From Lepisosteus oculatus (taxonomy: Eukaryota; Chordata; Actinopteri; Semionotiformes; Lepisosteidae): DNA of 64,000 nucleotides. The notes beneath the pieces were generated by a model. It was not told the origin of the DNA. It did not search any database and saw only the letters and a program-made list of their open reading frames with translations. Each line of letters begins with the position of its first letter. Position 1 is the first letter of the stretch. The translations under genes and the position numbers were made by a program. The stretch lies in NCBI RefSeq assembly GCF_040954835.1, contig NC_090697.1, forward strand, positions 38,810,788 through 38,874,787. The letters are read 5' to 3'. Below are positions 1 to 13,369 of the stretch, piece by piece.

Positions 1-2035
1 ACGGTTTCATTTTTGTAATAATCAGCATCACAAATTATTTTTACATAAATGCTAAAATACAAAGAAACATACAGTATACTTGCAAGCATTTATGTGGGAA
101 AGAAAACAATTAGCTTCTATATAAATGTAAAGAGGATTATTTGTTTCATTTGGTATATACTGTAGGTGTTGCAGCTATCTTATACCAGCTTACACTATAA
201 GCCAAAACCTCAGGGTCAAGGCCAAACTTACACTTACAAAGCAGTAACAGGTTGAAGGCTTCCACATTGCGACTTGTTATCTAGATTGGAGCTGGTCTCT
301 CCATCTATTCAGTTTCTCATAATCGAATTTTAAATAATACATTTTGTATAATAACATTTATAAAAAAATATATATTTTATTTACAGTAGGTGAGAAGGAC
401 TGTTCTTGTATTTTGTCATTTGACAAATTTGTACAGTATGTAAAGGATTAGCATGTCATGTGTCAGAAGGATATAGCTAATTTCAGAGGATTTCCTATTA
501 TTCGTCTTTTAAACACATCATAACATAGTAGATCAATTAACACAGAATCAGTAAAAAAATTACTGTTGTTAATGGTAGGCATGGATGAAGAGTTTTCAAA
601 TTAAAAGTCTGGCCTCCAGCCCTGTTAAGGAGTTCTCTTGCAGAGCCCTGGGGAGGTGGACAATCTGTTCCTCCTTTACTGTATTTTTTCTGGGAACTTA
701 AACTATTGTTAAGGTAAGATAGGTTTTATTGTGCCTGCTGTTCTAAAAACCTTTTAAAGAGGTTTTGTGGGGACTACCATCTGTCTCCAGCAATAAAATT
801 ACTCCTTGTTGTCAACATAGGACATGTCTACTTGTGGAATTAATTATGCAACAGGCCCAAAAACACCACGTCTCATGAGGGGCCCAGTGACACTCTTACA
901 GCACCTTCTAGAAGAAAACACAATGAATACAGTCATATGCCTTCTCACAACAAAAGAGGCTGAAACAGTAAACTCCTAAGATGTTCCCAACACAAAGAGT
1001 TAGAGCAATTAGCTGGTTCACTGTTTCAGGGTGGTGTGATAATTCAACCTCTAGCACTCTAGTGGTCTTTTTCAAGGAGGCTGAGAAGTGTGATTCCTTT
1101 ATATTTGGAGCACATCTTTCTTAAAAATAAGAAAAATAACCCCTGTCTGCCAGTCCAAAGATACTGTACCCATCTTCTAAGCAATACTAAAGAGACATGT
1201 TCATCACAATACCCCCAACATTGTCCAGTGTTTTAAATACTTCCAGGTTAACCTTTACAGTAATTGCAGCAACAGTCATAAATCAAATTTCATAAAAGAT
1301 ACGTGGAACTGGCTTCTTTAAAGGACATGTCCAGCAGTTTGAGTCTAGATTGCCCCTTTTATTTTGGCACTTTACATTAGCATTTCACAACCAGACAACC
1401 ATTGCTGATCCGCTTTGCTCTGTTCCATGTACACTGTACAGTATGTGTGTTTTGGGGATCCTTTGGGGGCATTGTGACAGTGCTTATTTACAGATAGGTA
1501 TCAACCACATATCTTTGATGTCACTTCCACAGTCAGACAAGTCAATGTGAAGGCATTAAATATGATATCCCTTTATATTCCTCAGTTTGTTTCATTGTTA
1601 TCAGAATTTGACCACTTGAAATAAATTTGTATAATTACAGCGATTTGGGAGTTCAGCCCTCAGGTTGGGAGAGGACCTGTAACATTTCCACCCTACTTAC
1701 ATGGAATTTTAATGAAACAAATTGAAAATGAAATTCATTTTTTTTTCCCATTAACACAACAGGAATACATTTGCTATGTGAAACAAGAACTAACCATATG
1801 CTATTTTTTAAATTTATTTCACACAAAGGAGACATATAAAAGAGATACTGATCTAAGTGCAATAACAGGTTTTAAAAATATCAAGAAAGCTCTTCCATCA
1901 ATCTATTATGGGAAAGCTGCACATACAAACATGGCATCCATTTGAATATATATATATATGTTATTAAATAGTATCAATGCAAATACTGTAGGTTTCAAAC
2001 TGCTATGAAATAATAAGAGATGGATTATACATCAA
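1..2035. other. AT-rich intergenic DNA, no gene seen
   Basis: No reading frame here resembles a protein, and I recognise no repeat family. A short TA dinucleotide run lies near 1945-1960. Confidence 0.6.
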
Positions 2036-2300
2036 GTTCAAGTTTATTTGTCATTCCACCCATATACAAGTACACAGAGGAGCAAGATATCGTTCTCCAG
2101 GTCTATGGTGCAAATACAGACAAAGGACTGACAAGACAATGCTGTAGACAACATAGACATTTCTGACAGGGTACAGGGTACATAAAGTGCAATGTGCATA
2201 GTGCAATTTACTTAACAGCATTGTGCAAAGAATACATCAGACAGTATGTCTGACATTAGGCAAAAAAAGAACTAGGTTTGAAGATTTGGAGTAGAAGACA
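2036..2300 (-). repeat. Interspersed repeat, probable retroelement 3' end
   Basis: The segment starts with 'caagttcaagtttatttgtc', which on the minus strand reads as an AATAAAC-TTGAACTTG tail. The body ('gagcaagatatcgttctcc', 'gtgcaatgtgcatagtgcaa') resembles a repeat common in fish genomes. Orientation is inferred from the tail. The family is not named because no library could be searched. Confidence 0.45.
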
Positions 2301-2359
2301 AAACCCATAGGAATGAGCCACATTTAGACACCTACATACTGTAAAGCAAAACAGCTTTT

Positions 2360-5300
2360 GTGTAATGCATCATCAAACAGGCTGAAAGCCTCTTCTTACC
2401 TTACCTGCAGGCTAATTAGGATCAGGTGAACAATTACCAACTTTATAGCACCTGTGAGTCACCTAAACCCCACAGAAACACTCTCTCTCTGAGTAAAAAC
2501 TACAGTCTTCAAACCTTATTATTCCTTCTCACTGATATTAAAAATGTTTCTTCACACACTCATATACAAGCCATGTATCCCATACTGCTCTTTTTATTGA
2601 AAGACATACTGTATACAGTACACCATGTGTGATGAGGGTGCTAATCCAAACCTCTCTGCCTCATAATTATGAGGATAATTGAGGGGCCTGCGGTTTGAAT
2701 AAGGTGGTTTATGGAAATTAAATCCTGTCCGAAAAAATAGTCTCTAGGTGATTATATTACATGGGCCAGTTGACCTGGGATTATGTTTAAACCTTTGCAT
2801 CTCTCTTGTTAAATTTAACTTATATTTGAAATTGTGTAGTTTTACAGGAGCTTATGCTTATTTATTAAATTGTCTTGTTTTCTTGCTTTTGCTTTTCATT
2901 GCTCTTGATATTTCAGCCTTACATACCGCAGAGGCAATAGAATATTCCCTCAAGGCTAAAAAATCTAATTTGATCAGTTATCAGTTTATCAAATAAAATC
3001 TATTTTATCATCTTTCATGATGGAAGGATGAAGCTAATTCAAGAGGATTTCCTCCTATTCTCCTTTTAAATACATAATTGTATGGCAAATCAAATATCAC
3101 AAATACCTGTGAAAAAGTTAATAAAGTTGAAGATTTAATCTCTGAACATTTGAATTGGCAAATTGACAGCCCCGAATCTGATTAAACAATTGCTTTATTT
3201 CTGGTGCTTTATTTACCATTCATTACAGTGGAGTATACTTTTTATATATCTCTATATTTAAATATTAAGATTCTGTTTCTATGACAGCAGAACACCTGCA
3301 TCAGCTGGCAAAGTTATTAGCCATGTTTAAGAAATATTATTGTTTGGAAAAGAATAAAGACAGCTTGCCTTGTGATAGGATGTACAGTATTGTCAAAATG
3401 TATCAAATGTTGCTTTTCTTCTCACCAATAAATAGTACTGATTGTTAATAAACAGGTGTTTTATGAACTTTAGGAAATTAACTTGTTTCTCTTTTTTACA
3501 GTTCATGTCAACTGTAATGTTGGTAACTTTCTTCATTGCATTTATTTACTTGTAACTGAAGTGAATAAACACTTAAGGAAACTCATGTGTTTCCTTGCTG
3601 TCCATTTGCTGTTCTAAATTGGAGTACTTTGTACAATTTAATGACTGTGTTTTACCATCTAGTGCTTAAGGAATATTAGCTTATAATCATGTTTAACATA
3701 ATGTTTTTAGTGTTACACTACCAGTAAGACATTTAAGTTTATTAAGAAGGTATATTATTTTAATCATTAACCTCTATGAGTGTTCCTACTGGATGATGCA
3801 AAAATATTTTAAAACAAGGAATTTAATAAAGAAGTCTCACATGCCTTAAATGTCTTTTCACTAGAAAGGTGGTTCAAGTTGCAATATGCCCAACAACTTC
3901 TGGGTTGCTTCACCTTGTTAATGAAAATTAAGGTACACAGAAAATGTTATCGTAGATCTCTGTTTTTTTGTTTGACTGGTTGACTACAACAAAATTACAT
4001 ACTTTTTATACATTTTGAGTTCAGTGTACTAATTTCTTGTTTGTTTCTAGATTGTTAATTTAAATAGAGTGTTGTGCTGATTCTCCTTTTTGTACACTTT
4101 CAAAGTCATGTATTGTGACCCAAATTTCTGTTTTTATTGCTTGCATTTTAAACTGTGATTCAATTGCAAATTAAAACATCTGGCACGTCAGCCTTTTCTG
4201 AAGATGCAAATAGGAATAGACTAAAATAACTCCCAAACACCAAACTATCAAATAACTAATGGTAATAATTCATTAAAGAAATAGCTATTACATTATTATT
4301 CACCTTATTTTCACCTTTATTTGCATTTCACATTATGGATTTATGGTTGCGTTTTCTTGCACTTACTGTATGTTACCCAACCTATTTCCAGTTGTTTGAG
4401 AAACATTTTTGTAAAATATCTGATTGCAACTGTAAAAAAAAAGTTGAAAAACTTTTTTGGAAAAGAGTTAAAAAACTTTTCCCCTTCTTCTTTTTTCTGT
4501 GATTCAGTGTAATAAAAATGCAAACATTTATGCATGGACCTGCTACATTTTGATCAGCTTGACAGAAAGAAAGGCTAAAACCACTCAAATCTCTTGATTC
4601 AGCTTCAAAAAGGATGACAAATTACCCAGACACCTCATACACGGCTGTCGGATAATTTATCAACTTTAGTAGCAGAAGGCAGCTGTACTAGTCTTAATGG
4701 CACTTGCTCACAAAGGGGACAGACTAGTTTTCCATGGTGTTCATTAAATTAGCAATTTTCTCTACCTTCATGGCTTTTATTCCACATTGACCTCACAGAT
4801 TAAAGTAATGTCCATATAGCTCTATTATTTTGGGTACAGACAAATTCCTAAGAATGTTTTTTTTTTAAATATTGCATAAATAATGAAATGACTAGTATTT
4901 CTATGTTGTCTCCAAATGAAGAAAGCATGTTTTGACCAAAACATTATTACATCTTACAATAAAAAAGATGTACTGTTTGCGGGCATTTTAATAGAAACAA
5001 TTGAAATATTTGTCAAACAGAACTTGATACAATCATGTCCTAGAATAAAACAAAAATCAGATACACATTACATACATGTTTATCTGTAATATTTTAATTA
5101 CTTGTTATACTGTTTAGTATGATAATATATAGAGTATATATACTATCAGCATGAGATAAAATAAAAAGGTAAACTAAAATGCTAAATTAAGTTGTAGGTT
5201 AATTTTTAGTTCAATAGTGAAAAATGCATTAAGAGGCATAACAGTTTAAACAGATATAAAACAAATCGATAGCATACAACCAGTGCCTCATGTTGAATTG

Positions 5301-7030
5301 TGCCCAGTTTAATAAAAGCAGGTCAAATGTGAACTCTTCATTAGTTCCAGACTAAACAGTACAATACTTAGCCGCCAAGGTCTCTGTCCTCAACAGCATC
5401 ACTAATTCTCATTACAACATTGTTATGTGTTCCTCATTGATTTTACCATCTGGCTACATCAGGGCTGGTAAACATTGAAGGAAGTGGTGCGAGAATGATT
5501 ACCGATTGCAAAAATCACAGTGTAAACAAAGCCATGTCACCAAGTATCTTTGGTATGAGGAGCAGAACAACAGAACACACAGCTGTCTCAGGGTATTATC
5601 AGTGATGAATGAATGTAAACTATAACATCACTAGTATTTTCATTGGTCACTTATTACCTTTCTGAACAATGTTGCTTGGTAGTGGGAAGGGCGAAGCTGG
5701 AGGCACCGAGCGTTTGGGTTCATTGCGTCATAACGGATATTATAGAATGTAAACATCTCAGTTAATTACATAAATTATAAAGAATTCTAAAACAATTATA
5801 AACAATAGATTAACAGGCCGAGTTACATTCACTTTTCCAGTCTTTTGAAAAGTCTGCTCATTTCATCTTACATTACCACCTTTGCTGGTTGTTAAAAATG
5901 GTATGATTAGTGCCATATTATGTAATAAAATAGTAATAGTTGTACTTTTTTTATTTCCTAGAGAACATGACCATATCCAGTCCTGTTATGCCATACTTAC
6001 TACTGATTTATTTGGAATCAAGATTGGACATTATAGTTTATAAAAGTGAATAGCCAAAGTGTTTTATTGGTGATTGGAGTTTGGGTGTCCTTATGAAGAG
6101 ATGGTGAGTTAATTGCATATAAATGTGCCATAAACCTGCATGTAAAACCTTAAAGATAGATTACATATTTGTATCAATTTGCTTTAATCCACTAAAGGTT
6201 AACATTTGTGTTATAGTCAACACAAAGGAAGAATAAAAACTATTTGCATTTCCTAAGCCTTTACGGGACCTACAATAGTGATTTGCATGTTAACATTACA
6301 TTTCCACTCCAAATGTAGTTGTACGAATACACGTACTTGTACAATAAAATTGTAGCCTGAGGTATTTAAAAGTCTACAGATGTATTCAGCACTCGGTCTA
6401 ATGAATTTATTTTCATTTCCCCAGTATATGGTTATATATCTTTCCTGAAGGGCTTCTGTGAACCACAAATTTCATTCAGAATTGCTTTCTTGAAGCTAGC
6501 CCTCAGAAAATAGTACAACAAACAGTACAAATTAATAATATTAGTAATAACATAATAATTGTATTCATAGTGCTTTGAATAAACCATTATTTACCAACAA
6601 CTGATATCTTCACATAGCCCAATTGCTCATGCGGATCATTTTGCAAATGAAAATGCACTTGAAATTGATAACCAAACATCTATTTAGTATTTCAACTATG
6701 TTAAAATGTATTTTTTAGAATTAGGTTATCAAAGATGAGATGTAAGTCCTTTGCTATCTTTATTATTATTCCTTGCTCATGAAGCTATACTCAAAATGCC
6801 ATGTGACCAAAACAATGATAAGGTACTCATGGATCCAAGAAAAGAGAGCCAGGTCTTCTCTAGCTGGGAGGTGTTGGAAAAAAGAAAAAGAAAAAAAAAC
6901 TGAAGCAAGAAACTGTTCCACTTTAACTAACAGCACTGCAATACATCACCCCCAATTAAATCTAGGCCAATAAATGACGGGATGAGTTAAGTGAAATTCA
7001 TGAGCACCAAATGCCTCTGAATTAATATGC
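2360..7030. other. AT-rich intergenic DNA, no gene seen
   Basis: Only short, low-complexity reading frames of 60-80 codons occur, and none resembles a known protein. A small GC-richer patch at about 5690-5740 stands out from its surroundings but is not identified. Confidence 0.6.
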
Positions 7031-7039
7031 CAATCAGTA

Positions 7040-7155
7040 TCAATGCCATCCATTCATCTGGTGTAACTCCATGGCAATGACAATGAGCTCAAAACCAGGC
7101 TTTGTTGCTATCAGCTGTGCAATAGCTGCCTCAATGTCCCTTGGGGTAGGGAGAC
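7040..7155 (-). CDS. Candidate 3'-terminal coding exon of an unrecognised gene
   Basis: On the minus strand an acceptor-like sequence (pyrimidine-rich, ending 'attgtgcacag') at 7156-7180 precedes an open stretch of 37 codons ending in TGA at 7042-7040. The peptide begins LPTPRDIEAAIAQ and ends MELHQMNGWH. It has a protein-like amphipathic pattern and higher GC than its surroundings. I do not recognise the protein. No upstream exon was found in the window, so it could belong to a gene whose other exons lie to the right, be a pseudogene or conserved noncoding DNA, or be chance: an open frame of this length is not rare. Confidence 0.28.
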
Positions 7156-7389
7156 CTGTGCACAATTAAAATAATGTGAAAATATATTGAAACACACCAT
7201 TATATATTAGTTTCTGCTTCTCCGTCATATAAACCAGTGTACATAAAATAATGGGCATGCCAGAAAGAAACATGACTTTTTGATGTTAAAAAAACAATTA
7301 CGGTCATAATTACAAATGTGTTTAGATGGTGATCGCATTAAGATCAAAACTAAGCCTGCAGGTCTTCTGTGAATTAATGTTTGATTAGC

Positions 7390-7482
7390 CTTTCTATCTA
7401 CGCATTCATTTTCTAACTGCAATACAGGGTCGTGGGGAGCTGGAGCCTATCCCAGCAAGCAACGGTTGCAAGGCAGGATAGC
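7390..7482 (-). repeat. Fragment of abundant fish repeat (family A)
   Basis: Contains 'cagggtcgtggggagctgga' followed by 'gcctatcccagcaagcaac'. This is the reverse complement of the 3' part of a roughly 330-bp repeat widespread in fishes. Other copies in this window are at 10.5, 13.4, 34.9, 40.9 and 50.5 kb. Confidence 0.7.
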
Positions 7483-8098
7483 TTTTCTATATTTTTTAAT
7501 ACTATAAATTGATATAGATTAATATTTAAACCTGACAGGAATTTTCCAAAAAAGATAAATAAGAGTATAATTTAATCCAGAATAAAGTTATTAAAATATA
7601 ACTTCAAAATAAAAATTTAAAATATAAAATAAAACAAATGCATTTAATTATAAAAATCAATCACTTTATCAATTCAATTATACAATGAACATTAAGCTAC
7701 AATTAATTTATTTGATTAAATAAAATTGTGTTTCTTCCATGCTAGTTATTGTTTTCTATAAAATTAATGTATATAATTTGAATTTGAGTGAAAACATAAA
7801 TTTGACAAATCTCCTAGTAATAACAAAAGTGCTTCACTGCTTTCTGTAGTGATCACTCATTTCTAATTAAAAATCTTATGCTTATGCTTATTAAATAGAA
7901 GTAATTACTTCACCAATGGAAATAAAGTCAAAATGTATGCAGTCCAGATGCATTTATGCAGCTCCAAAAGGAAACGTAGCCAGAACAAAGGGGCTCACTG
8001 TAATGAACACTGCAGTGGAATCTTTAATAACCTTAAGTAGTTAGGACCTTGATTTAACATTTTATCCAAAGGACTGCACCTCATGAGTTTATAAGAAA
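7483..8098. other. Very AT-rich spacer
   Basis: Dominated by A/T runs. No coding potential or known repeat was recognised. Confidence 0.6.
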
Positions 8099-8099
8099 A

Positions 8100-8470
8100 G
8101 TTACAAGTAGGAGGAGACTATTTGGGCAATAAAGCCTGTTTGACAGCTAGAGGCTTATTGATCCAAGCATCTTATCAAGATTTTTCTTGAACAAAGCCAT
8201 GGTATCAGCTTCAACAACATGACTGGGAAGCTTGTTCCATTGTACCACAATCCTTTGGGTAAAGAAGTGTCTCCTGTTCTCTGTTTTAAAATAATCTTCA
8301 TCTTCATTCTGAACAAGTCGACACTTTCAATTTGTGAAAGGTTTAGTTTTATAGACTGACAGCATAAAAAATCTTTCAAGCCAGTAAATGTATCAATTTT
8401 GTTATGTGACCAAAATTGTACATAGTATTCTAAATTGGGTTGTACTAGTGCATTAAGCACATTTAATATG
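8100..8470 (-). mobile_element. CR1-like LINE remnant, end of ORF2
   Basis: Read on the minus strand, 8460-8155 encodes a degenerate peptide with the block LVQPNLEYYVQFWS. This matches the conserved 'LVRPHLEYCVQFW' region near the end of the reverse transcriptase of CR1/jockey-type LINEs. Downstream residues (RTGDTSLPKGLWYNGTS) correspond to the family's 'ENRRHFFTQRVV..WNKLP' stretch with many substitutions. The DNA ('aagaagtgtctcctgttctc') matches a repeat known from non-teleost fishes. A related fragment lies at 62.4 kb. The copy is 5'-truncated, old and not functional. Confidence 0.7.
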
Positions 8471-8479
8471 TAAATGTAA

Positions 8480-9770
8480 AATGACTACTAAGAGCCAGTT
8501 TCCACTGCCAAGGTCTAGTCTATTTGTCACCTGACTGACATCTCACTCAGTTCCTGTCCTTTACACTGTGGGCAGCGAGCCCACATGACGGCACCACTTA
8601 GCCATTTTGGGCCAAGCCTTGCCAGCTTACATAGGTGTCTCAGCCACTAGGTGCTCACCAGTGAACACTATCCCCAGGCCTAGCAACAGGAGTGGGTTCT
8701 GGTGTTCCTGATCTGGGCAGGGTTTTCTCAGTTTATAATAAAACTATCAGAGGAGTCTAAGATTTTATTAGCCACATACAATTTTCTTGCATTATGAATT
8801 TGTGAATTTGTATTTTCGCATACACCAGCTTGCTCTCCATGAGACACACAGGCACATAGATGGGGAGAGAGAAGCTTGGGGTCAGAGCATAGGGTAAGCC
8901 ATTTATTCGGCACCCCTGGAGCAGCTGGGGATAAGGGCCCAACAGAGTAGGATTCCTCTGGTTTCCGCATCTTCAATGTTGCATGGAATGCAGGGACAGT
9001 ACCTCTGGATCTGTAAACTGGGGTGCTGGTCCTCATTTTTCAAAAGGAGGACCAATGGGTGTGTTCCATGAACATAGGGATCTCACTCCTTATCCTCCCC
9101 TAAAAAAGCCTACGTGAGGGTGATGGAAAGGAGACTCTGTCTGACAGTAGAGTCTCAGGTACAGGAAGAACAATGGAAATTCCATCTTGTCTGTGGAACA
9201 ATAGACTATCTCTTTGTCCTTGCATGGATATTTGAGGGGGAATGGGAGATTGCCACCTCTGTCTCCACATGTTTTGTGAACTGGGGAAGGTTTACGGCTG
9301 TGTACCCCAGAGTATTTTGTGTGAGGTGTTGGGGTGCCAGGGCCACTGCTGCGTGCCATCCAATCCCTGTATTTGAGGAGCCAGTACTGTGTCCACATTT
9401 TCAGCATCAAGTCGAGCCCATTCAAGTTGTCTTCACTCATGCTCATGATTTTCATGGACAGGATATAATGGTGCAACCAAGGTTTAGAGAGCATCTGGTT
9501 TGGGGATCAGAGAGATGCATCTCTGCTGTTTGTGAATGATGTTGTCCTGTTTGCCTCATCAGATAACATTAGTCAGAAAACATCTGACTGTAGTCTCTGG
9601 CTCTCACTGGAGAGGTTCATAGCTGAGTATAACATGGTCAGGATGAGGATCAACACCTCTAAATCTGAAGTCACAGTTCTCTCCAGGAAAAAGAGTGGCT
9701 TGCTCTCTTCAGGTGAGGGAGGAACTCCTGCCCAAAGTGACGAGTGTTCAATGGTCATCTAGAACTAGAT
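8480..9770 (+). mobile_element. Degenerate LINE with reverse transcriptase, split by a nested repeat
   Basis: The reverse transcriptase region runs from about 8965 to 9765 on the plus strand. Translation of 9114-9300 gives blocks such as RVMERRLCLTVESQVQEEQ and a C-F-V-N motif where active relatives have C-F-V-D (the first catalytic Asp). From 9520 the frame gives LLFVNDVVLFASSDN, the 'FADDVVLLASSD' active site with one Asp changed to Asn, then MRINTSKSEVTVLSRKK. The region between these blocks, including the GLRQG motif, is missing. 8480-8740 probably belongs to the same element upstream of the break. The element is non-LTR; I do not assign a clade. Frameshifts and lost catalytic residues make it dead. 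Confidence 0.75.
8745..8962. repeat. Repeat inserted within the LINE relic
   Basis: Contains 'tcggcacccctggagcagct' and 'aagggcccaacagagtagga', the signature of a common fish interspersed repeat. It interrupts the LINE-like DNA on either side, so it was probably inserted later. Confidence 0.5.
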
Positions 9771-10510
9771 CTAGAAGAGATCTTGAGAAGAGATTGGTGG
9801 TAGTATTGAGGATTGAGTATTGAGGATATTATACCAAACAATGTTGGTGAAATGATTAGAGCTGACTATGCAGTTAAAAATGAAGGGCTAGATGGAAATT
9901 TAAAATGTTAATATAATGTATTTTTTATACAATAAGTAGCCTCAGTGTATCAAGCCCAGTGTATCCCATTTTGCACCTATAGTGCCAGTTCAGTTTCTTG
10001 CCAATAAATCTATATGGGAGCAGTTGCAGTCTCCAATAAAAACACTTATTTTGCACATGAAGTCTTAATTTAAATATACAGTTTAAAGTTATGAATAATA
10101 TAAACTTTTGGAGGTCTGTTGCATTCTCTAAACACTAAACCTTTAAAGTATGTTTATGAATCATAGATACATAGATTCCTCCCTTTGATAAATAGTGCTA
10201 CACCTCTCCCTCTCATATCTTTTCTGTCTCCCCAGAACATTGTGTATCCACTTGCTGTATGCTGTTACTCCATCTCTTTCAAATAGTTATGTTCCTGTGA
10301 TTCCAATTATAGTACATCATAATTGTCTATCCACTTCTAATACTCCAAACATTTAGGTATGAGCACTTTATTTATCTGGTCTTTTTTTCTCATGGGTTCA
10401 CTTATTCAGATGAGGAAGCTACTGTGCCAGCCTCATTTGGATGTTTTACATCCCATCAATATGGATGACCAACAGACAATTCCAGTATATTTGAGGGTCC
10501 TTGTTGTCCT
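9771..10510. other. Intergenic spacer
   Basis: AT-rich, with no coding potential or repeat recognised. Confidence 0.55.
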
Positions 10511-10511
10511 T

Positions 10512-10750
10512 ACATGATAGTAAATCCATGGTAAATCATCCACCCATACATAGGAAGTATTTTTTAAATGGTCATTGTAAACTGGAGCCTTACCTGTCAG
10601 TCATGGGGTATAAAACAGGACCACAGCCTGAGTAAGATGTCAATATATTACTCACATACAGTACACACTTCTTCACTCACTCACTTGAGGGGCAATTTAG
10701 AGATACCAATTAACGGAGGTTTTTAGCATGCAAACCAATTATTTACATGC
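10512..10750 (-). repeat. Copy of fish repeat family A
   Basis: A diverged reverse-complement copy: 'catccacccatacatagg' at the start, 'ggggcaatttagagatacca' then 'attaacgg' near the end, in the same order as the other minus-strand copies. It is old, with many substitutions. Confidence 0.6.
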
Positions 10751-11514
10751 TGTACCATTGTCTTTGCCCTAAAAGAGAAAATTGGAGGGAAAAAACGTGA
10801 CTTCCTTGGTTGTTCTTTATTTCACACAGCTTTCACCTGCTTGCCTTACTGGATTTATATCACATACTGTATATCACACATTCTTTCTGTTTGGCACAAT
10901 GTTGGTAACTTCAAAAATTGCTGTGTAAAAGCTTAATGTCTTTCGATATTTTGAAAAACATTCGCTATAATATAATGAAAAAAACATCATGTAGCTTACC
11001 TTGAAATATAAAAAACATATTAGAACATGTTGTTGTGGTGCAACTAAATAGTCATTTTAATTCATTTAATTTGTCTTAAATCTATTACATAACCCTGAAA
11101 CTACTCTTACTAAAGTTTATAATATTTTCCTCATGGTAAAAGATTCCCCATTTTAATTTTCTTAGATATTAGCACTGCAGTCAATACTGTAAATCATTAC
11201 AGTATAACATAAATTTGTAATGCATGTTTAAGGACTGAATATACTGTACAGCAAATACGGATGACAGTACGTTTCAGATCTTAATTGTGATACGATGCAC
11301 CTCATATTATTAGAGGATCAATTCAAGAATGTTGTGTAGACTTACTTATTCCATCTAAGAAATATTGTCAGGCTGCACCTTAAACTGCCTGTAGCTGGAA
11401 AAAATGATTCATGTGTTTTTCAGGGACTGTGGTGTAACACCTTATTTTCTGCAGTCTCTGAACTTGAACATAACAAGTTAAAATATGTTCAGAATTAGGC
11501 ATGTAAAATCTTGA
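10751..11514. other. Intergenic spacer
   Basis: AT-rich and without recognisable coding or repeat content. Confidence 0.55.
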
Positions 11515-11860
11515 CTAGGTTGTGCGTAAGTAATCACATCACTCCAGTCTTTGAGTTCTTGCGCTGGCTTTTCAAGTTTATTTTAAAGAGCTTCTGCTAA
11601 GATTCAGAACTCTCTCTACTACTGTCTACATGACCTTCACTTATCTCAGACTGATTCACTATGTGTTCTCACTGATTGTCTAGGTCTACATTCTGTCTGA
11701 CAGGGCCTTTTGGCACTACACCTTAAAGCTCTGGAATAAAATTACAAAACAAATGGGCGACAGCCATTCTGAGTGCTTTCAAGTCATGGTTAAAGGCTAA
11801 CTTTTTTCAGAACTGCTTTTTGTGAGTGGTTTATTTTCAGTATCTCCTGTTTCAATATTT
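11515..11860 (+). mobile_element. L2/Rex-like LINE 3' end remnant
   Basis: The segment opens with a degenerate 'ITPV..LRWL' block (atcactccagtctttgagtt) and contains 'cttaaagctctggaataaaa'. These correspond to the 'LRWLPV' and 'AP.LWN.LP' regions at the end of ORF2 in L2/jockey-like LINEs. It is followed by the A/T-rich 3' end (aaataaatatacaaataaaa). No intact frame remains. Confidence 0.55.
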
Positions 11861-11864
11861 AGTA

Positions 11865-13135
11865 TTTCTTTATCCTAATTGCCTGTTTTGACTAAAAATA
11901 AATATACAAATAAAATAAAAAAACAAACTAATGTTCAGAAGGCTAAATACTAAAGCCTATGTATGTTCCATGTGAAGTGTTGTTTTGTTGTAAGGATCAA
12001 AGGAGTTGCAACTAGCATTTCTTGTCCATTCAAAACTTCAAGAGATCATGAATGAGCTTCTGTAGAGCTTAAAGAATGTGTAGATCTGCATGATGTAATG
12101 CTGATTTAATGGTCATTAAGAAGGCCAATACCAGTAATCTGCCCACTATTTGATCTTTTTAACCCTAGAGGTTGGAACAGCATGACCCTAAACCCCTCCT
12201 GCTTCGCTCCCTATTTCTGTTGTATCATTCATTCCACATTAACTTCAGAACGGAGCTCCAATGCTTCTGTGTACCTTACAAATCCTCCTAATCTTTAGTG
12301 AGGGCAATGGCTATTGTTTTACAGCTATAGCAGTTCATATTGTGCCAGTTCAGCAGGACTCTCATTTCCTCTAACAACCACATCCTAGCAGGGGTTTTTT
12401 AACAGTTTGTGGTCTTGTAGGCCACAGTTATCTGTCTGTTTGATCACACACACATTTTGCAGCTCTTCAAAACCCAAACCGACAAATGTGGGACACCCCT
12501 GACAAGAAATGAGGTTAACGAAGCAAAAAAAAGACAGGGAGGTTATCTTGTGTTCATCATTTGATTTGATTTTTATTGTTTGATGAGCTCACTTGAATGG
12601 CTCTATTCAACAGAGTTAAAGCATATGCAATCATAAAATTATTTTTATGTATGGCAGATATATTTTGAACAGAACCAAAATTGGAATGGGTTTTGGAATT
12701 TTAATCATCCTAAGATATTAAGAATGGTTTGTTTTTCAACTAACTAAATAAACTTCAGGAAAAACTTGTAATAATATGCCAAGTGACTTTTGTATATATT
12801 TTAAAACTTTCAACATTATAAATAATAAATAAAACAGTGACAAGCCAACCAAGACAATCTCAATGCCTTTAGTTAGCCAAGTCTGGTCTTTGAAAACATT
12901 TTGTAAAATATATTTTATTGGTGGCATTGAACCATTACCTGCTGAAAACACAATACCTAAAAACTACATGTCCAGGTTAATAAGTACCTTCCTCAAAATG
13001 TGAAAAATTGCATTGGAAGGCTATTATCACAAGTACATACCAGAATGTTCTTTACTGAAAAACGAAAAGTATGATTCAAGACATTTACATTTTTGTTCTC
13101 CAGTTGATAAAAAGTACCACAGTTAAGCAAACGTT
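11865..13135. other. Intergenic DNA
   Basis: No gene is recognised. 12150-12560 is less AT-rich and may contain an old repeat, but I could not identify it. Confidence 0.5.
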
Positions 13136-13139
13136 ACAC

Positions 13140-13262
13140 ACCAGAAAAGGCTCCACAGCCGAAACATTGTGTTTCTTTTCTTCTCTTTTCAGCATGGAAT
13201 AAACCTTTACTTGTTCTTTTGCAGCCTACGCATGCTGACGCAGCTACCTGTTTGAAAATAAA
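13140..13262 (+). repeat. Penelope-like element 3' end
   Basis: Carries 'ggctccacagccgaaacatt', then 'cagcatggaataaacctt' and 'gcagcctacgcatgctgac'. The same block, on the other strand, ends the Penelope-like element at 34.96-36.34 kb, and another copy is at 25.3 kb. The GGC/GCC hairpin followed by GAAAC resembles part of a hammerhead core, though the preceding CTGAAGA is mutated in this copy. Confidence 0.65.
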
Positions 13263-13369
13263 TATGACTTACAGGCATTTTGAATTTGGATGTCTCGAAT
13301 ATACCGTATATTTGTTTTGAACATAAATATTGTTACTCTATTTCTTAAATTAACTACTGCATTATAATA

